A stretch of DNA of 64,000 bases from Zoogloea sp. LCSB751 (GCF_002028455.1 NZ_MWUM01000017.1:46132-110131); one strand, 5' to 3'. Shown: positions 15,512 to 25,170, counted from the stretch's first letter. The notes: generated from the letters alone by a model not told the origin. Translations and numbers: made by a program.

Positions 15512-17143
15512 TCAGGACACGCTGAAGTGGCCGATCTGCTGCTTCAGGTTGGTGGCGATGCCCTCCAGCTGATGGGCAATCGCCGCGGTGTCGCGGATGG
15601 TGCCGGTGGAATCCTCGACCATGCCGGCGATCTGCTCGACCCGCTGGGCGATGGCCGTGCTCGCCGCGCTCTGTTCGCGGGTCGCATCGGCCACGTCGCC
15701 GACCCGCTGCAGCGTGGCCCGGGCCCCCGCCTCGATGGACTTCAGCAACTCGGCAGCGGACGAAGCCAGTTCGACCCCCTCCTGCACTTCCGGCAGCGCC
15801 GCATTCATCGCATCGACGGCCCCGCCGGTGTCGCCCTGGATACCGACGATCATCTGCTCGATCTCGGTGGTCGCTGCCGACGTGCGTTCGGCCAGCTTGC
15901 GCACTTCGTCGGCCACCACCGCGAAGCCGCGCCCCTGCTCGCCGGCCCGCGCCGCCTCGATGGCGGCGTTGAGCGCCAGCAGGTTGGTCTGGCCGGCGAT
16001 CTCCTTGATCACGTTGGCGATCGACGACACCTGGCGAGCCCGTTCTTCGAGGGCCCGGATCCGCGCGGAGGCGTCGGTGACGGTATCCGAAATCTTGCGG
16101 ATCGCAGAGGCCGCCAGCCCGACCCGCGTCGACCCCGCCCCGGCCAGTTCGACGGCCTCCGTCGAATAGCGCGAACTGTCGGTGGCGCTGTCCGAAATGT
16201 GGCTCGAACTGACGGTCAGCTCCTCGATGGCCGCCGCCATCGCCGACGTGGCGTCGGATTGCTGGTCGGCAGCGCCGGCAATCTGGTCCGATGCCACGGC
16301 AATGCGGCCGGCGTTATCGACCAGGCTGTCGGCCTCCCGGTTGATCTCCGCGACGAGACTACGCAGCGCCTGGACCATGGTTCCGGTGTCATGCAGCAGG
16401 CTGCCCGCCGGCGCAGCGCGCACCTCCGCGCTGAGGTCGCCTGCCGCCACCCGCTGCATCACGGCGGCCACCTCGGCGGGCTCACCGCCCAGTTGGCGCA
16501 GGATGCTCGCCCCCAGTTGCCAGCCGAGTGCGCTCAGGCCAAGCAGCAAAACGGCCGATATGCCGCCGAACACCCGGGCGATGGCCGCATAGGATTTGTC
16601 CAGATCGTCGATGTAAACGCCGGTTCCGACCGTCAGCTTCCACGGCTCGAAAGCCGCGGCATACGCCAGCCGAGGCTCGGGCGGCTGGCCTTTGGTCCGC
16701 TCCCAGGTGTATTCAACGAAGTCGCCGCCCCGGCCCGCGCCACCGATCAGTTCGCGGATCAGGAACTTGCCGTGGCTATCCTGCATGTCCCACTTGCTCT
16801 GCCCTTCGAACTCCGGCTTGATCGGATGCAGGAAGGTCAGGCCATCGGTCTGGTAAATAAAGATGTACTCGTTGCCGCTGTATCGGACACCGCGCAGGAC
16901 CTCCCTGGCATTCTGGCGGGCCTGCTCGTCGGTCATCTTTCCATCCCGCGCCTGGGCGTGGAAATACTTGAGCACGCTCACCGCGCTGTCGACCTGGCTC
17001 TTCAACTTGTCCTGCCGCTCTTCGAGCATGCTCGACTTGAGTTCGTACAGAGCCGTCACGCACAGGACCAGCAAGCCGAGCAGCGCCAGGCCGACCAATA
17101 TCTGGATACGCGTGGAAACACGCATGGAGCGCGCGATGTTCAT
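15512..17143 (-). CDS. Methyl-accepting chemotaxis protein with Cache sensor
   Basis: 543 residues. TM1 at about 12-34, a periplasmic single Cache domain with GNEYIFIYQTDG and YIDDLDK near 90-190, TM2 near 196-218, HAMP to about 275, and a cytoplasmic signalling domain with the conserved tip IANVIKEIAGQTNLLALNAAIEAARAGEQGRGFAVVADEVRKLAERT. Cache chemoreceptors of this type often sense small organic acids. The ATG at 17143 follows GGGAG. No che genes adjoin it. Confidence 0.93.
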   Translation of the reverse strand: MNIARSMRVSTRIQILVGLALLGLLVLCVTALYELKSSMLEERQDKLKSQVDSAVSVLKYFHAQARDGKMTDEQARQNAREVLRGVRYSGNEYIFIYQTDGLTFLHPIKPEFEGQSKWDMQDSHGKFLIRELIGGAGRGGDFVEYTWERTKGQPPEPRLAYAAAFEPWKLTVGTGVYIDDLDKSYAAIARVFGGISAVLLLGLSALGWQLGASILRQLGGEPAEVAAVMQRVAAGDLSAEVRAAPAGSLLHDTGTMVQALRSLVAEINREADSLVDNAGRIAVASDQIAGAADQQSDATSAMAAAIEELTVSSSHISDSATDSSRYSTEAVELAGAGSTRVGLAASAIRKISDTVTDASARIRALEERARQVSSIANVIKEIAGQTNLLALNAAIEAARAGEQGRGFAVVADEVRKLAERTSAATTEIEQMIVGIQGDTGGAVDAMNAALPEVQEGVELASSAAELLKSIEAGARATLQRVGDVADATREQSAASTAIAQRVEQIAGMVEDSTGTIRDTAAIAHQLEGIATNLKQQIGHFSVS

Positions 17144-17313
17144 TTTTTTCTCCCTTAGGTCCATGTTCCGGCAACGACTTCCACCCTCTTCCCGTTGCCG
17201 CCTCCACATTACGACCCCCATGCCATTCAATTGAATAGTTCTTTTCTATTTGGTCATCGATTTTTCGCACTTCGTTGACCAGACGCAAAGAACAGATGCA
17301 CCCCGGCCACCGC

Positions 17314-17520
17314 GGGCACTCACGTGGCCGGAAGCATCGGCGCCAGGGACAACGGTGCCTACGTGGTCGGCATGGCGCCGGGCGTGCGCCTGACCGGCGT
17401 GAAAGTGCTCGACTGCATCGGCTCCGGCTCGACCTCCACCGTCAGCAGGGGGTCGTCACGCCGGACACGCCGAGCAAGAACGGACAAGCAATCAAGCGCC
17501 TCGACGTCCTGTCGTTCTGA
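17314..17520 (+). pseudogene. Remnant of a subtilisin-like (S8) serine protease
   Basis: From 17315 one frame reads GTHVAGSIGARDNGAYVVG then MAPGVRLTGVKVLDCIGSG, the region around the catalytic His (codon 17321-17323) of S8 proteases. The reading then breaks near 17440; another frame ends the interval as TPDTPSKNGQAIKRLDVLSF and a stop. There is no start codon, signal peptide, or Asp and Ser motifs. It looks like a decayed gene that lost most of its body by deletion. Confidence 0.7.
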
Positions 17521-17536
17521 TCCACAGCAGATCGAC

Positions 17537-17573
17537 GCCCTGCAGCCCAACCTTCGGTTGCAGGGGCGTTTTT
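17537..17573 (+). terminator. Rho-independent terminator
   Basis: An interrupted hairpin (CCCTG ... CAACC-TTC-GGTTG-CAGGG) followed by GGCGTTTTT. It lies after the S8 remnant and before mutL and probably once ended the protease gene; today it insulates mutL. Confidence 0.7.
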
Positions 17574-17654
17574 GCGTTCACGGCAATCGATCCTCTCGTG
17601 GGCGAGGTGTCTCCACATTACAATGCGTGCCCTCCCCCGCGCACGATCCACTCC

Positions 17655-19496
17655 ATGCCCATCCAGCTTCTCCCCGACCACCTGATCAACCAGATCGCCG
17701 CCGGCGAGGTGGTGGAACGGCCGGCCTCGGTACTCAAGGAAGTGCTGGAAAATGCCATGGACGCTGCCTCCACGGTGGTCGAGGTGCAGCTGGAACAAGG
17801 TGGCGTGCGGCGCATCCGGGTGGCCGACGATGGCTGCGGCATTCCGAAGGAAGAGCTGCCACTGGCCCTGGAACGCCACGCCACCAGCAAGATCGGCAGC
17901 CTCGACGACCTGGAGCACGTCGGCACGATGGGCTTCCGCGGCGAGGCGCTGGCGGCCATCGCCGCGGTGTCGCGGATGAGCATCACCAGCCGCGCCGACG
18001 GCGCCCCCCACGCCTGGCGCATCGACGCCGACCCCCGCGAACTGGCCCCCGCCGCCCTCAACCACGGCAGCGTGGTGGACGTGGCCGACCTGTATTTCAA
18101 CACCCCGGCACGCCGTAAATTCCTGAAGAGCGAAGGCACCGAGTTCGCCCATTGCGACGACGTCTTCCGGCGCGTCGCGCTGGCCCGCCCCGACGTGGCC
18201 ATGCAGCTGTCCCACAACGGCCGCGTCAGCCACCGGCTGCAGTCCGGCACCAAGGAGGCCCGCGTGCGCGCCCTGCTCGGCGACGACTTCCTGGCCGCCG
18301 CCCGCCTCGTCGAGGCCGAATCGGGCCTGCTCCGCCTGACCGGCTACGCCTCGCTGCCAGCCTACTCGCGCAGCAACCGGGATGCCCAGTTCTTCTATGT
18401 GAATGGCCGCTTCGTGCGCGACAAGCTGGTCACCCACGCGATCCGCGAGGCCTACGCCGACATCCTGCACGGCAGCCGCCATCCGGCCTATGTGCTGTTC
18501 CTGGAGCTGGATCCCTACGGCGTCGACGTAAATGTGCACCCGGCCAAGATCGAGGTGCGCTTCCGCGACTCCCGGGCCGTGCACCAGTTCGTCTACCACG
18601 CGCTGACCCGCGCACTGGCCGCCTCCGGGGCCGGCGGCGCGGCCGCCACCGTGGACAACGACCGTCAAGCACGGGACCTTCCCGCGCAGGCCGACGTCCG
18701 CTATCCCTCCCCCGTCGCTCCCCAGGCCGTCCATCCCTACCAGGGCCGGCTGGCGATGGAGCCGGTGTCGCGGGCCTATTTCGATTTCGCGGCGTCGGCC
18801 CGTCCCGACGCCATGGAGCCCGGCTCCGCCGGAAGCGCGACGACACCGACACAGCCGAGCCGCCTGGCGGTCTCCTTCGCACCGGAGAGCACACCGCTGC
18901 CCGCCGGTGATCTGGCACCGCCCCTCGGCTATGCACTGGCCCAGCTCCACGGAGTGTACATCCTGGCCCAGAACGACAGCGGCCTGATCCTGGTGGACAT
19001 GCACGCCGCCCACGAGCGCATCCTCTACGAACGGCTCAAGACCCTGCTCGACGGCACGCCCGGCATGCAACGCCTGCTCATCCCGGCGGTGTTCGGGGTC
19101 GGCCCGAAGGACATGGCGAGTGCCGAGGAGCATGCCGAGCTGCTGGCGCGCATGGGTTTCGAGATCGGCCCCGCGGGCCCTCAGGAACTGGCTGTGCGCA
19201 GCGTACCGGCCCTGCTCGCGCGGGCACCGGTCAGCGAGCTGGTCCGCGCCCTGCTGGCCGAACTGCGCGATTACCCGGCCAGCGAGGTGGTCACCGCCCG
19301 CCGCAACGAACTGCTCGCCACCATGGCCTGCCATGGCGCGGTACGCGCCAACCGCATCCTGACGATCCCGGAAATGAACGCGCTGCTACGGGAAATGGAA
19401 GCCACCGAGCGGGCCGATCAGTGCAACCACGGCCGCCCGACTTGGACGTCCCTGAGCATGGCCGACCTGGACAAGCTGTTCCTGCGCGGGCGCTGA
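17655..19496 (+). CDS. mutL: DNA mismatch repair protein MutL
   Basis: 613 residues. The GHKL ATPase motifs are clear: NQIAAGEVVERPASVLKEVLENAMDA (E for catalysis, N for Mg), DDGCGI, GFRGEALAAI and VDVADLYFNTPARRKFLK. A variable linker (about 335-420) is followed by the C-terminal dimerisation domain; VDMHAAHERI is near 454. The endonuclease DQHAxxE-type motif is replaced by MHAAHER with no downstream ACR/CPHGRP zinc site except CNHGRPT, which fits MutH-less or MutH-type species alike. Couples MutS mismatch recognition to repair. Confidence 0.95.
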   Translation: MPIQLLPDHLINQIAAGEVVERPASVLKEVLENAMDAASTVVEVQLEQGGVRRIRVADDGCGIPKEELPLALERHATSKIGSLDDLEHVGTMGFRGEALAAIAAVSRMSITSRADGAPHAWRIDADPRELAPAALNHGSVVDVADLYFNTPARRKFLKSEGTEFAHCDDVFRRVALARPDVAMQLSHNGRVSHRLQSGTKEARVRALLGDDFLAAARLVEAESGLLRLTGYASLPAYSRSNRDAQFFYVNGRFVRDKLVTHAIREAYADILHGSRHPAYVLFLELDPYGVDVNVHPAKIEVRFRDSRAVHQFVYHALTRALAASGAGGAAATVDNDRQARDLPAQADVRYPSPVAPQAVHPYQGRLAMEPVSRAYFDFAASARPDAMEPGSAGSATTPTQPSRLAVSFAPESTPLPAGDLAPPLGYALAQLHGVYILAQNDSGLILVDMHAAHERILYERLKTLLDGTPGMQRLLIPAVFGVGPKDMASAEEHAELLARMGFEIGPAGPQELAVRSVPALLARAPVSELVRALLAELRDYPASEVVTARRNELLATMACHGAVRANRILTIPEMNALLREMEATERADQCNHGRPTWTSLSMADLDKLFLRGR

Positions 19497-19530
19497 AGAC
19501 ACGCCCCGGCCTGCCGCCGGAACGGAGCCC

Positions 19531-21714
19531 TCAAGCCCCGCGCACAGCCTCGCAGGACCACGGCCACAAGGGCCCGCCATCCATGCTCTGCAGCTTGCCG
19601 AGCACCGTCGGCACTGGCAGCGGCCGATCGAAACGGTAGCCCTGGAACTCGTCGCAGCCCAGATCGCGCAGCAACTGATGCTGCAGGCCGGTTTCGACCC
19701 CCTCGGCGACGACGGTCAGGCCAAGGCTGTGGCCCAGGCTGATGATGGCGCGGGAGAACTGCAGGTCTTCCGAGTCCGGCTGCAATCCATCCACGAAGGA
19801 CTTGTCGATCTTGATCACGTCGATCGGCAGGCTCTTCAGGTAAGCCAGGCTGGAATAGCCGGTGCCGAAATCATCCACCGCCACCGTCAGCCCCCGCGCC
19901 TTCAGCTCGGCCAGGGTGTTGATCATGCGCTGGGGGTCCGCCATCAACTGGGTTTCGGTGATTTCCAGCTCGATGCACTGGGGCGGCAACCCATGGCGTT
20001 CGAGAACACTGAACAGGCGCGCCGCAAAACCGCTGTCGCGGAACAGCTGTACCGAGCAGTTGATGGCCACCCGCGGGCACCCCAGACCGGCGCGCAGCCA
20101 GCCGTCCAGATGAGCCGCCACGCTGCGGATCACGAAGTCGGTGATCGGCACGATCAGGCCGGTCTCCTCGGCAATGCGGATGAAGCGCACCGGCGACACC
20201 GGGCCGAACTCCGCGCTGTGCCAACGTAGCAGGGCCTCCATCGCACGCAGTTCGCCATCGCGCCCGAGCCGTGGCTGGTAGACCAGGGACAGTTCGCTAC
20301 GCTCGATGGCGCTGCGCAGCGCCATCTCCAGCGCCAGACGCTCGGTGGCGTTGGCGCCGATCTCGGGCGTGAAGCGGTGCACCCGCGCCCGCCCAGCCGC
20401 CTTGGCCGTATACATCGCGGCGTCCGCCTGCTGCAGCAGCTGGGGCAGATTGCGGGCGTCCTCCGGATAATGGGCCACGCCGATGCTGGAGGTCACGGTG
20501 ACCTCCTTCTCGCCAAGCATCACCGGCCGGGCAATCGCCTCCTGCACCCGGGCCAGCACAGCCTCCACATTGCCGGCCTGGGCGTCGTCCTCGAGCATCA
20601 GCACGAATTCGTCGCCGCCGTAACGGGCCAGCACATCCGTGGAGCGCAGGCACTGGGACAGCCGGTAGGCCACCGTCAGCAGCAGCTTGTCACCGAACAG
20701 GTGCCCCAACGAATCGTTGATCACCTTGAAGTTGTCCAGATCGATGAAGGCCACCAGCAGGTTGTCGCCACGCCGGTCGGCCCGCCGCGCCGCCTCCTCG
20801 AAACGCTCGGCGAAACTCAGGCGGTTCAGCAGCCCGGTCAACTGGTCGCGGGTGGCCTGATAGCGCAGGCGGTTCTCGGCTTCCCGCTGGGCCGTGATGT
20901 CGCGTACCGAACCTTCGTAGTACAGGAAATTGCCATCCACGTCGCGCACGCTGTGGGCGCTCTCGGAAATCCACACGATGCTGCCGTCGCGCCGGCGCAC
21001 TGCAGAGACGAAATCCCGCACCTCGCCGTCGGCCTGCATCTGGGCGATAAAGGCGGCCCGTCGCTCCGGGTCCACATAGAGCTGGCGGCCCACACTGCGC
21101 AGTTCGGCAATCAGCTGGGCCGGCGAATCGTAGCCGTAGATCGCCGCCAGCGCCGGGTTGGCCGCCAGGTACACGCCGTCCTTGGAGGTCTGGAACAACC
21201 CCTCGCTGCCTGAATCGAAAATGCTGCGATAGCGCAACTCGGCATCGGCCAGCTGCTGCTGGGCCGCCACCTCTTCGGTGATGTCCTTGATCTGCGCCTC
21301 GGTGTAGAGCACCCCATCCTCGCCGCAACGCCCGGCACCCTGCTCGCTGACCCAGCGCATGCTGCCATTGCGATGGATGATCCGGTAGTCGACCCGGTAG
21401 CGGCCTTCGGCCTGTGCCGCCTCGAGCACGTGGGCCATCAGCGGCGCCTTGTCCTCACTGGCGACGAGGCGCTCGAAGAGCGCGCCGTCCCGCATCAACA
21501 CCTCCGCCGACCAGCCGCACAGGGCTTCGGCGCCTTCGCTGACGAAGGTCAGGCTGCGCTCCCCCGCCGTTCCGCTCAGCCGCCCCTGGATCACCATGCC
21601 CTCGAGCGCAGCCAGCACCCGCTCCGCCAGGGACGCATCCACCGCCCCCGCGGCGGGGACCAGCGCCATCCGCGCCGCTGCCTTGCCTGCCCCGAATGTC
21701 GCCCGTCCGTTCAT
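19531..21714 (-). CDS. PAS-PAS-GGDEF-EAL cyclic-di-GMP protein
   Basis: 727 residues, soluble. Two PAS domains (about 50-148 and 160-278, each ending in a KDITEE/RDITAQ linker), a GGDEF domain with intact YGGDEF (366-370) and an I-site RSTD five residues before it, and an EAL domain with EALLRW (493-498) and DDFGTGYSSLAYLK. Both cyclase and phosphodiesterase motifs are intact, so it could make or degrade c-di-GMP. Its ATG overlaps the stop of the upstream gene (ATGA), so the two are translationally coupled. Confidence 0.93.
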   Translation of the reverse strand: MNGRATFGAGKAAARMALVPAAGAVDASLAERVLAALEGMVIQGRLSGTAGERSLTFVSEGAEALCGWSAEVLMRDGALFERLVASEDKAPLMAHVLEAAQAEGRYRVDYRIIHRNGSMRWVSEQGAGRCGEDGVLYTEAQIKDITEEVAAQQQLADAELRYRSIFDSGSEGLFQTSKDGVYLAANPALAAIYGYDSPAQLIAELRSVGRQLYVDPERRAAFIAQMQADGEVRDFVSAVRRRDGSIVWISESAHSVRDVDGNFLYYEGSVRDITAQREAENRLRYQATRDQLTGLLNRLSFAERFEEAARRADRRGDNLLVAFIDLDNFKVINDSLGHLFGDKLLLTVAYRLSQCLRSTDVLARYGGDEFVLMLEDDAQAGNVEAVLARVQEAIARPVMLGEKEVTVTSSIGVAHYPEDARNLPQLLQQADAAMYTAKAAGRARVHRFTPEIGANATERLALEMALRSAIERSELSLVYQPRLGRDGELRAMEALLRWHSAEFGPVSPVRFIRIAEETGLIVPITDFVIRSVAAHLDGWLRAGLGCPRVAINCSVQLFRDSGFAARLFSVLERHGLPPQCIELEITETQLMADPQRMINTLAELKARGLTVAVDDFGTGYSSLAYLKSLPIDVIKIDKSFVDGLQPDSEDLQFSRAIISLGHSLGLTVVAEGVETGLQHQLLRDLGCDEFQGYRFDRPLPVPTVLGKLQSMDGGPLWPWSCEAVRGA

Positions 21715-22487
21715 GCCCTGCCCATCAATTCGTCACCGACCCGCTCGATCCACACGAACACCGTATCGATCGCCTCGGTTGCCAGCCTGTAGAAATCATC
21801 CACCGGGTAGTCGACCCGCTCTCGCAGGAACTCGGCCCGTACCACATGCACCAGCCGCTCCGCCGCCGTCCGCGCCACCAGCGCCTCGATCGGCGGCGCC
21901 ATGTCCCGATAGCGCTGATTGGCCGCCACCAGCAAGGCCTCGGCCGACGAACACTGGAAGAACAGGCGCGTGCGCTTGAAAGGCGAGCAGCGCCCCGCCG
22001 CCGCAATACCGCAGCACAGGCCGCGGATCTGCCCCAACGCCTCGGCCAGCGCCGGCAGATGGCGTGAATAGGCGCTCACCAGACGATCGCGCTCCCGGTC
22101 CAGGCCGGCCCATTCGTCGGCCAGGCGTGCCGCACGCTCGAGCACCCGCTCAAGCAGACGGCAGTGGCGCAGGAAGAGCATTTCGTCGGAACTCTCATGC
22201 CGGCGCTCAACCAGCTGTTGCCAGGCCACGGCCAGGTCTTCGACAAAACCCTGCTCGCCCCCCGCCTCGGCCCCCTCCGCCTGGAGCGGACACGCCTTCA
22301 GCGCCCGCTCGACGGCAAGCGAAACGGCTGCCTGCACCGCCGGCAGCTCCACCTCAAGCCGGACGCCGCCGGCGCACAGGGCACGATGGCGCTGCACCGG
22401 GCGCAGGATGCTCAGCAGGGAACCAGTGAAACGAAAATCGGCACGGAATTGACGGAAGCCCGCCGGTGCAGCATGAACGACCGCCAC
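21711..22487 (-). CDS. Putative sensor partner of the GGDEF-EAL protein
   Basis: 258 residues from a GTG at 22487, chosen for GGGGAG 8 bases upstream. All-helical with no membrane segment. The N-terminal part (LLSILRPVQRHRALCAGG, then a Leu/Glu-rich helix pair) recalls nitrate/nitrite-sensing NIT domains, in which QRERG-type motifs recur, but the match is weak. The middle has repeated Arg-rich helices (LRHCRLLERVLERAARLADEW). The ATGA overlap with the PAS-GGDEF-EAL gene suggests a sensor/effector pair. Confidence 0.6.
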   Translation of the reverse strand: MAVVHAAPAGFRQFRADFRFTGSLLSILRPVQRHRALCAGGVRLEVELPAVQAAVSLAVERALKACPLQAEGAEAGGEQGFVEDLAVAWQQLVERRHESSDEMLFLRHCRLLERVLERAARLADEWAGLDRERDRLVSAYSRHLPALAEALGQIRGLCCGIAAAGRCSPFKRTRLFFQCSSAEALLVAANQRYRDMAPPIEALVARTAAERLVHVVRAEFLRERVDYPVDDFYRLATEAIDTVFVWIERVGDELMGRA

Positions 22488-23024
22488 CCTCAGTTCTCCC
22501 CGGACATGCCGGCAGAACTGGGGCGAACACGGACGAGCCCGGAAGATGGGCGAATAGCGGATCGAGGCGAAATCACGGCGTGTCTTCGAAGAAATTGCAG
22601 CAATTGTGCACTGCAATTACGGGGCCGGCGAAGCAATCTTTAACGACTGTGACACGGGAAAGACAATGGGATGCAAGCCCACTGGGCTCGTGGGCACGGG
22701 AGTGCCATGCGATCAACAGACCGCCGACGGATGGAAGGGCGAACCCACGGCTCCGGCACGCCACCGCAGTCAACCAGTCCAGACATGCCGAGGACGCGAG
22801 GCACGTCGGGCAACGCTCCGGCAGCGTGAAATCCAGACGCACCAATGCCTCCGCCACGACCACGATGCAGGTCACATGCCCGGAATTGGTACGCAAAGCT
22901 CATGCAGCCCGCACTGTTTTCAACACAAAGCCATGACTGGTGAATTCGGCCCCGGCTCCACCGAGGTTGCCTTCGACTTCTCCAGGCGCGAAAATGAAAA
23001 GTTATTCCGCTCTACCGCAATTCC
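22488..23024. other. Divergent intergenic region without a supported gene
   Basis: No frame here has a start with a ribosome site and recognisable protein. It must hold the promoters of the sensor/GGDEF-EAL pair (leftward) and of rsuA (rightward). A hairpin GCCCAC...GTGGGC lies at 22677-22695, and AAAGTTATTCC just before rsuA is locally AT-rich. Confidence 0.4.
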
Positions 23025-23753
23025 GTGAAACTCGAACGCATTCTCCAGAACCAGGGCTTCGGCAGCCGTCGCCAGTGCCGCCAGTGGGTAGAACTCGGCG
23101 AAGTCCGCGTCAACGGCGAGGTCGTGGACGACCCCGGCGCCGAGATCGACACCACCGGTCTTGTCTTCGAAGTGGAAGGCCACAGCTGGACTTACCGCGA
23201 AAAGACCTACGTCGCCCTGCACAAACCGGCCGGCTACGAGTGTTCCCACGAACCCAAGCACCACCGCAGCGTGTATTCCCTGCTGCCGCAGCAGCTGGTG
23301 GTGCGCAACGTGCAGAGCGTCGGACGGCTCGACCAGGACACCACCGGGCTGCTGCTGTTCTCCGACGACGGCGCCTTCATCCACAACCTGTCCTCGCCCA
23401 AGAAGCACGTGCCCAAGGTGTATCGCGCCGAACTGGCCGAACCCGGCACCGATGCCCTCGTGCAGCGCCTGCTCGACGGCGTCGACCTGATCGACGAGCC
23501 CCAGCCGGTACCTGCGCTCCATGCACGCCTGCTTGCAGAGAAGACTCTGGAAATGAGCATCGACCTGGGCAAGTACCACGTCGTCAAGCGCATGATCGCC
23601 GCCGCCGGCAACCATGTAGAGCAACTCCATCGCAGCGGCTTCGGTGGCCTCAACCTCGGTGAAGGACCGCTGAGCGGCCTGTCCGAGGGCCAGTGGGTCT
23701 ATCTTGAAGAGGCCGACCTCCAGCTACTGCACTCCGCCGCCAGAAAGGCCTGA
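23025..23753 (+). CDS. rsuA: 16S rRNA pseudouridine(516) synthase, RsuA-like
   Basis: 242 residues. An N-terminal S4 RNA-binding domain (KLERILQNQGFGSRRQCRQWV...GEVRVNG) and the catalytic domain with GRLDQDTTGLLLFSDDG, where the Asp after RL is the nucleophile. The K(Y)HVVKRMIAAAGNHV motif and size fit RsuA, which modifies U516 of 16S rRNA, though RluE-like activity cannot be excluded. The start is GTG at 23025. The next synthase begins 2 bases after its stop. Confidence 0.85.
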   Translation: MKLERILQNQGFGSRRQCRQWVELGEVRVNGEVVDDPGAEIDTTGLVFEVEGHSWTYREKTYVALHKPAGYECSHEPKHHRSVYSLLPQQLVVRNVQSVGRLDQDTTGLLLFSDDGAFIHNLSSPKKHVPKVYRAELAEPGTDALVQRLLDGVDLIDEPQPVPALHARLLAEKTLEMSIDLGKYHVVKRMIAAAGNHVEQLHRSGFGGLNLGEGPLSGLSEGQWVYLEEADLQLLHSAARKA

Positions 23754-23755
23754 TC

Positions 23756-25096
23756 ATGACCGATACGCTCCGCCGCCGCGCCCCGCTGCCCACCCGCGAG
23801 GGCACACTGAAACTCAAGCCGCGTGCGGCCGGCGCCCCCGAAGCGGCCCCCCAGGCACCCAGCGGCCCGAAGCCCGGCAAGGACTGGCGCAAGCCGGCTG
23901 CCGGCAGCCCCGGCCGCAGCCGCGCCAAGGCCTCGTTCCCCGAACAGGCCAACGCAGAGCCCGAACGCCGCAGCCCACGCCCGTCCCGCGACGGGGAAGC
24001 GCCGCGTCAGGGTGGCGACCGCTTCCGCGACGAACGTCCCCGTAGCGATCGCCCCCGCGACGATCGTCCGCCGCGCCCGGCAGGTGACCGGCCAGCCCGC
24101 CCCTTCGGCGACAAGCCGGCCCGCCCGTCCGGCGAGCGTGCGGCTGGCGAGCGCCCGCGCTGGGGGGAAGAACGACCGGCACGCCCCTTTGGCGACCGCC
24201 CGCCGCGGCGTCGCGACGACAGCCACGGCGAGGGCGCGGCGCAACCAGGCGGCCGCCCCCGCGGCGACTTTGCCAAGCCCGCCGAAGCTCGCCCGCCCCG
24301 CCACGAACGCAAGCAGTGGAGCGGCGAAGCACGTCCGGCCCCCGCGCCTTCCCCGCTGCGCGACGATGGCTCGATCCGCCTGTCCAAGCGAATGACCGAA
24401 CTGGGCCTGTGCTCCCGCCGGGAAGCCGACGAATATATCGAGAAGGGCTGGGTCCGCGTAGACGGACGCGTGATCAGCGAACTCGGCTCCCGCGTCAAGC
24501 CCGACCAGAAGGTGGAACTCGACCGCCGCGGCCAGACCGCCCAGGACAGCCGCGTCACCATCCTCCTCAACAAGCCGGTCGGCTACGTGTCCGGCCAGGC
24601 TGAGGACGGCTACGAGCCGGCCAGCGTGCTGATCACCGCGGAGAACCGCTGGAGCGAGGATCCCTCCGAAAACCGCTACCTGCGCACCCACCACCGCGGC
24701 CTCGCGCCGGCCGGACGGCTCGACATCGACTCCATCGGCCTGCTGGTGTTCACGCAGGATGGGCGCATCGCCCGTGCGCTGATCGGCGACGATTCCACCA
24801 TCGAGAAGGAATACCACGTGCGCGTCGAGGGCAACCTCACCGACGAAGGCCTCAAGCTGCTCAACCACGGCCTGTCCCTCGACGGCGACGCGCTGCGCCC
24901 GGCCAAAGTCAGCTGGCTCAACGAAGACCAGCTGCGCTTCGTGCTGCGCGAAGGCAAGAAACGTCAGATCCGCCGCATGTGCGAGCTGGTCGGCCTGAAG
25001 GTCGTCGGCCTCAAGCGCGTGCGCATCGGTCGCGTGATGCTCGGCAACCTCCCGCCCGGCCAATGGCGCTACCTCGGTCCGAACGAGCTGTTCTGA
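23756..25096 (+). CDS. RsuA-family 23S rRNA pseudouridine synthase (RluF/RluB type) with long disordered N-terminus
   Basis: 446 residues, far longer than RluF (290). The first ~205 residues are low-complexity, rich in Arg, Pro, Gly and Asp with tandem RPARPFGDxP-type repeats. The rest is a normal enzyme: S4 domain (IRLSKRMTELGLCSRREADEYIEKG), catalytic GRLDIDSIGLLVFTQDG, and GKKRQIRRMCELVGLKV. The IRRMCE form and overall pattern are closest to RluF (U2604), but RluB cannot be excluded. The basic tail may aid RNA or ribosome binding. Confidence 0.85.
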   Translation: MTDTLRRRAPLPTREGTLKLKPRAAGAPEAAPQAPSGPKPGKDWRKPAAGSPGRSRAKASFPEQANAEPERRSPRPSRDGEAPRQGGDRFRDERPRSDRPRDDRPPRPAGDRPARPFGDKPARPSGERAAGERPRWGEERPARPFGDRPPRRRDDSHGEGAAQPGGRPRGDFAKPAEARPPRHERKQWSGEARPAPAPSPLRDDGSIRLSKRMTELGLCSRREADEYIEKGWVRVDGRVISELGSRVKPDQKVELDRRGQTAQDSRVTILLNKPVGYVSGQAEDGYEPASVLITAENRWSEDPSENRYLRTHHRGLAPAGRLDIDSIGLLVFTQDGRIARALIGDDSTIEKEYHVRVEGNLTDEGLKLLNHGLSLDGDALRPAKVSWLNEDQLRFVLREGKKRQIRRMCELVGLKVVGLKRVRIGRVMLGNLPPGQWRYLGPNELF

Positions 25097-25145
25097 GCGT
25101 CGTACCGGGTTAGAATTGCCGGCCACCGCTGCCCCACCAGGGGGC

Positions 25146-25170
25146 TCCGCCGCCCCAGCCGGGCGGCGGA
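25146..25170. terminator. GC-rich hairpin after the pseudouridine synthase
   Basis: TCCGCCGCCC (25146-25155) pairs perfectly with GGGCGGCGGA (25161-25170) around a 5-base loop. No T-run follows, so it may be a stabilising or Rho-assisted 3' structure. Confidence 0.45.

Noticed and set aside
22640..22740. Possible GEMM (c-di-GMP) riboswitch around GGGATGCAAGCCCACTGGGC
   Set aside because: Only a short stretch resembles the motif; the required P1b stem and the GCAAAGCC core are absent, and it points at rsuA rather than the c-di-GMP genes.
22573..22896. 107-codon minus-strand frame in the gap before rsuA
   Set aside because: It begins with TTG, has no ribosome site and shows no recognisable protein pattern.
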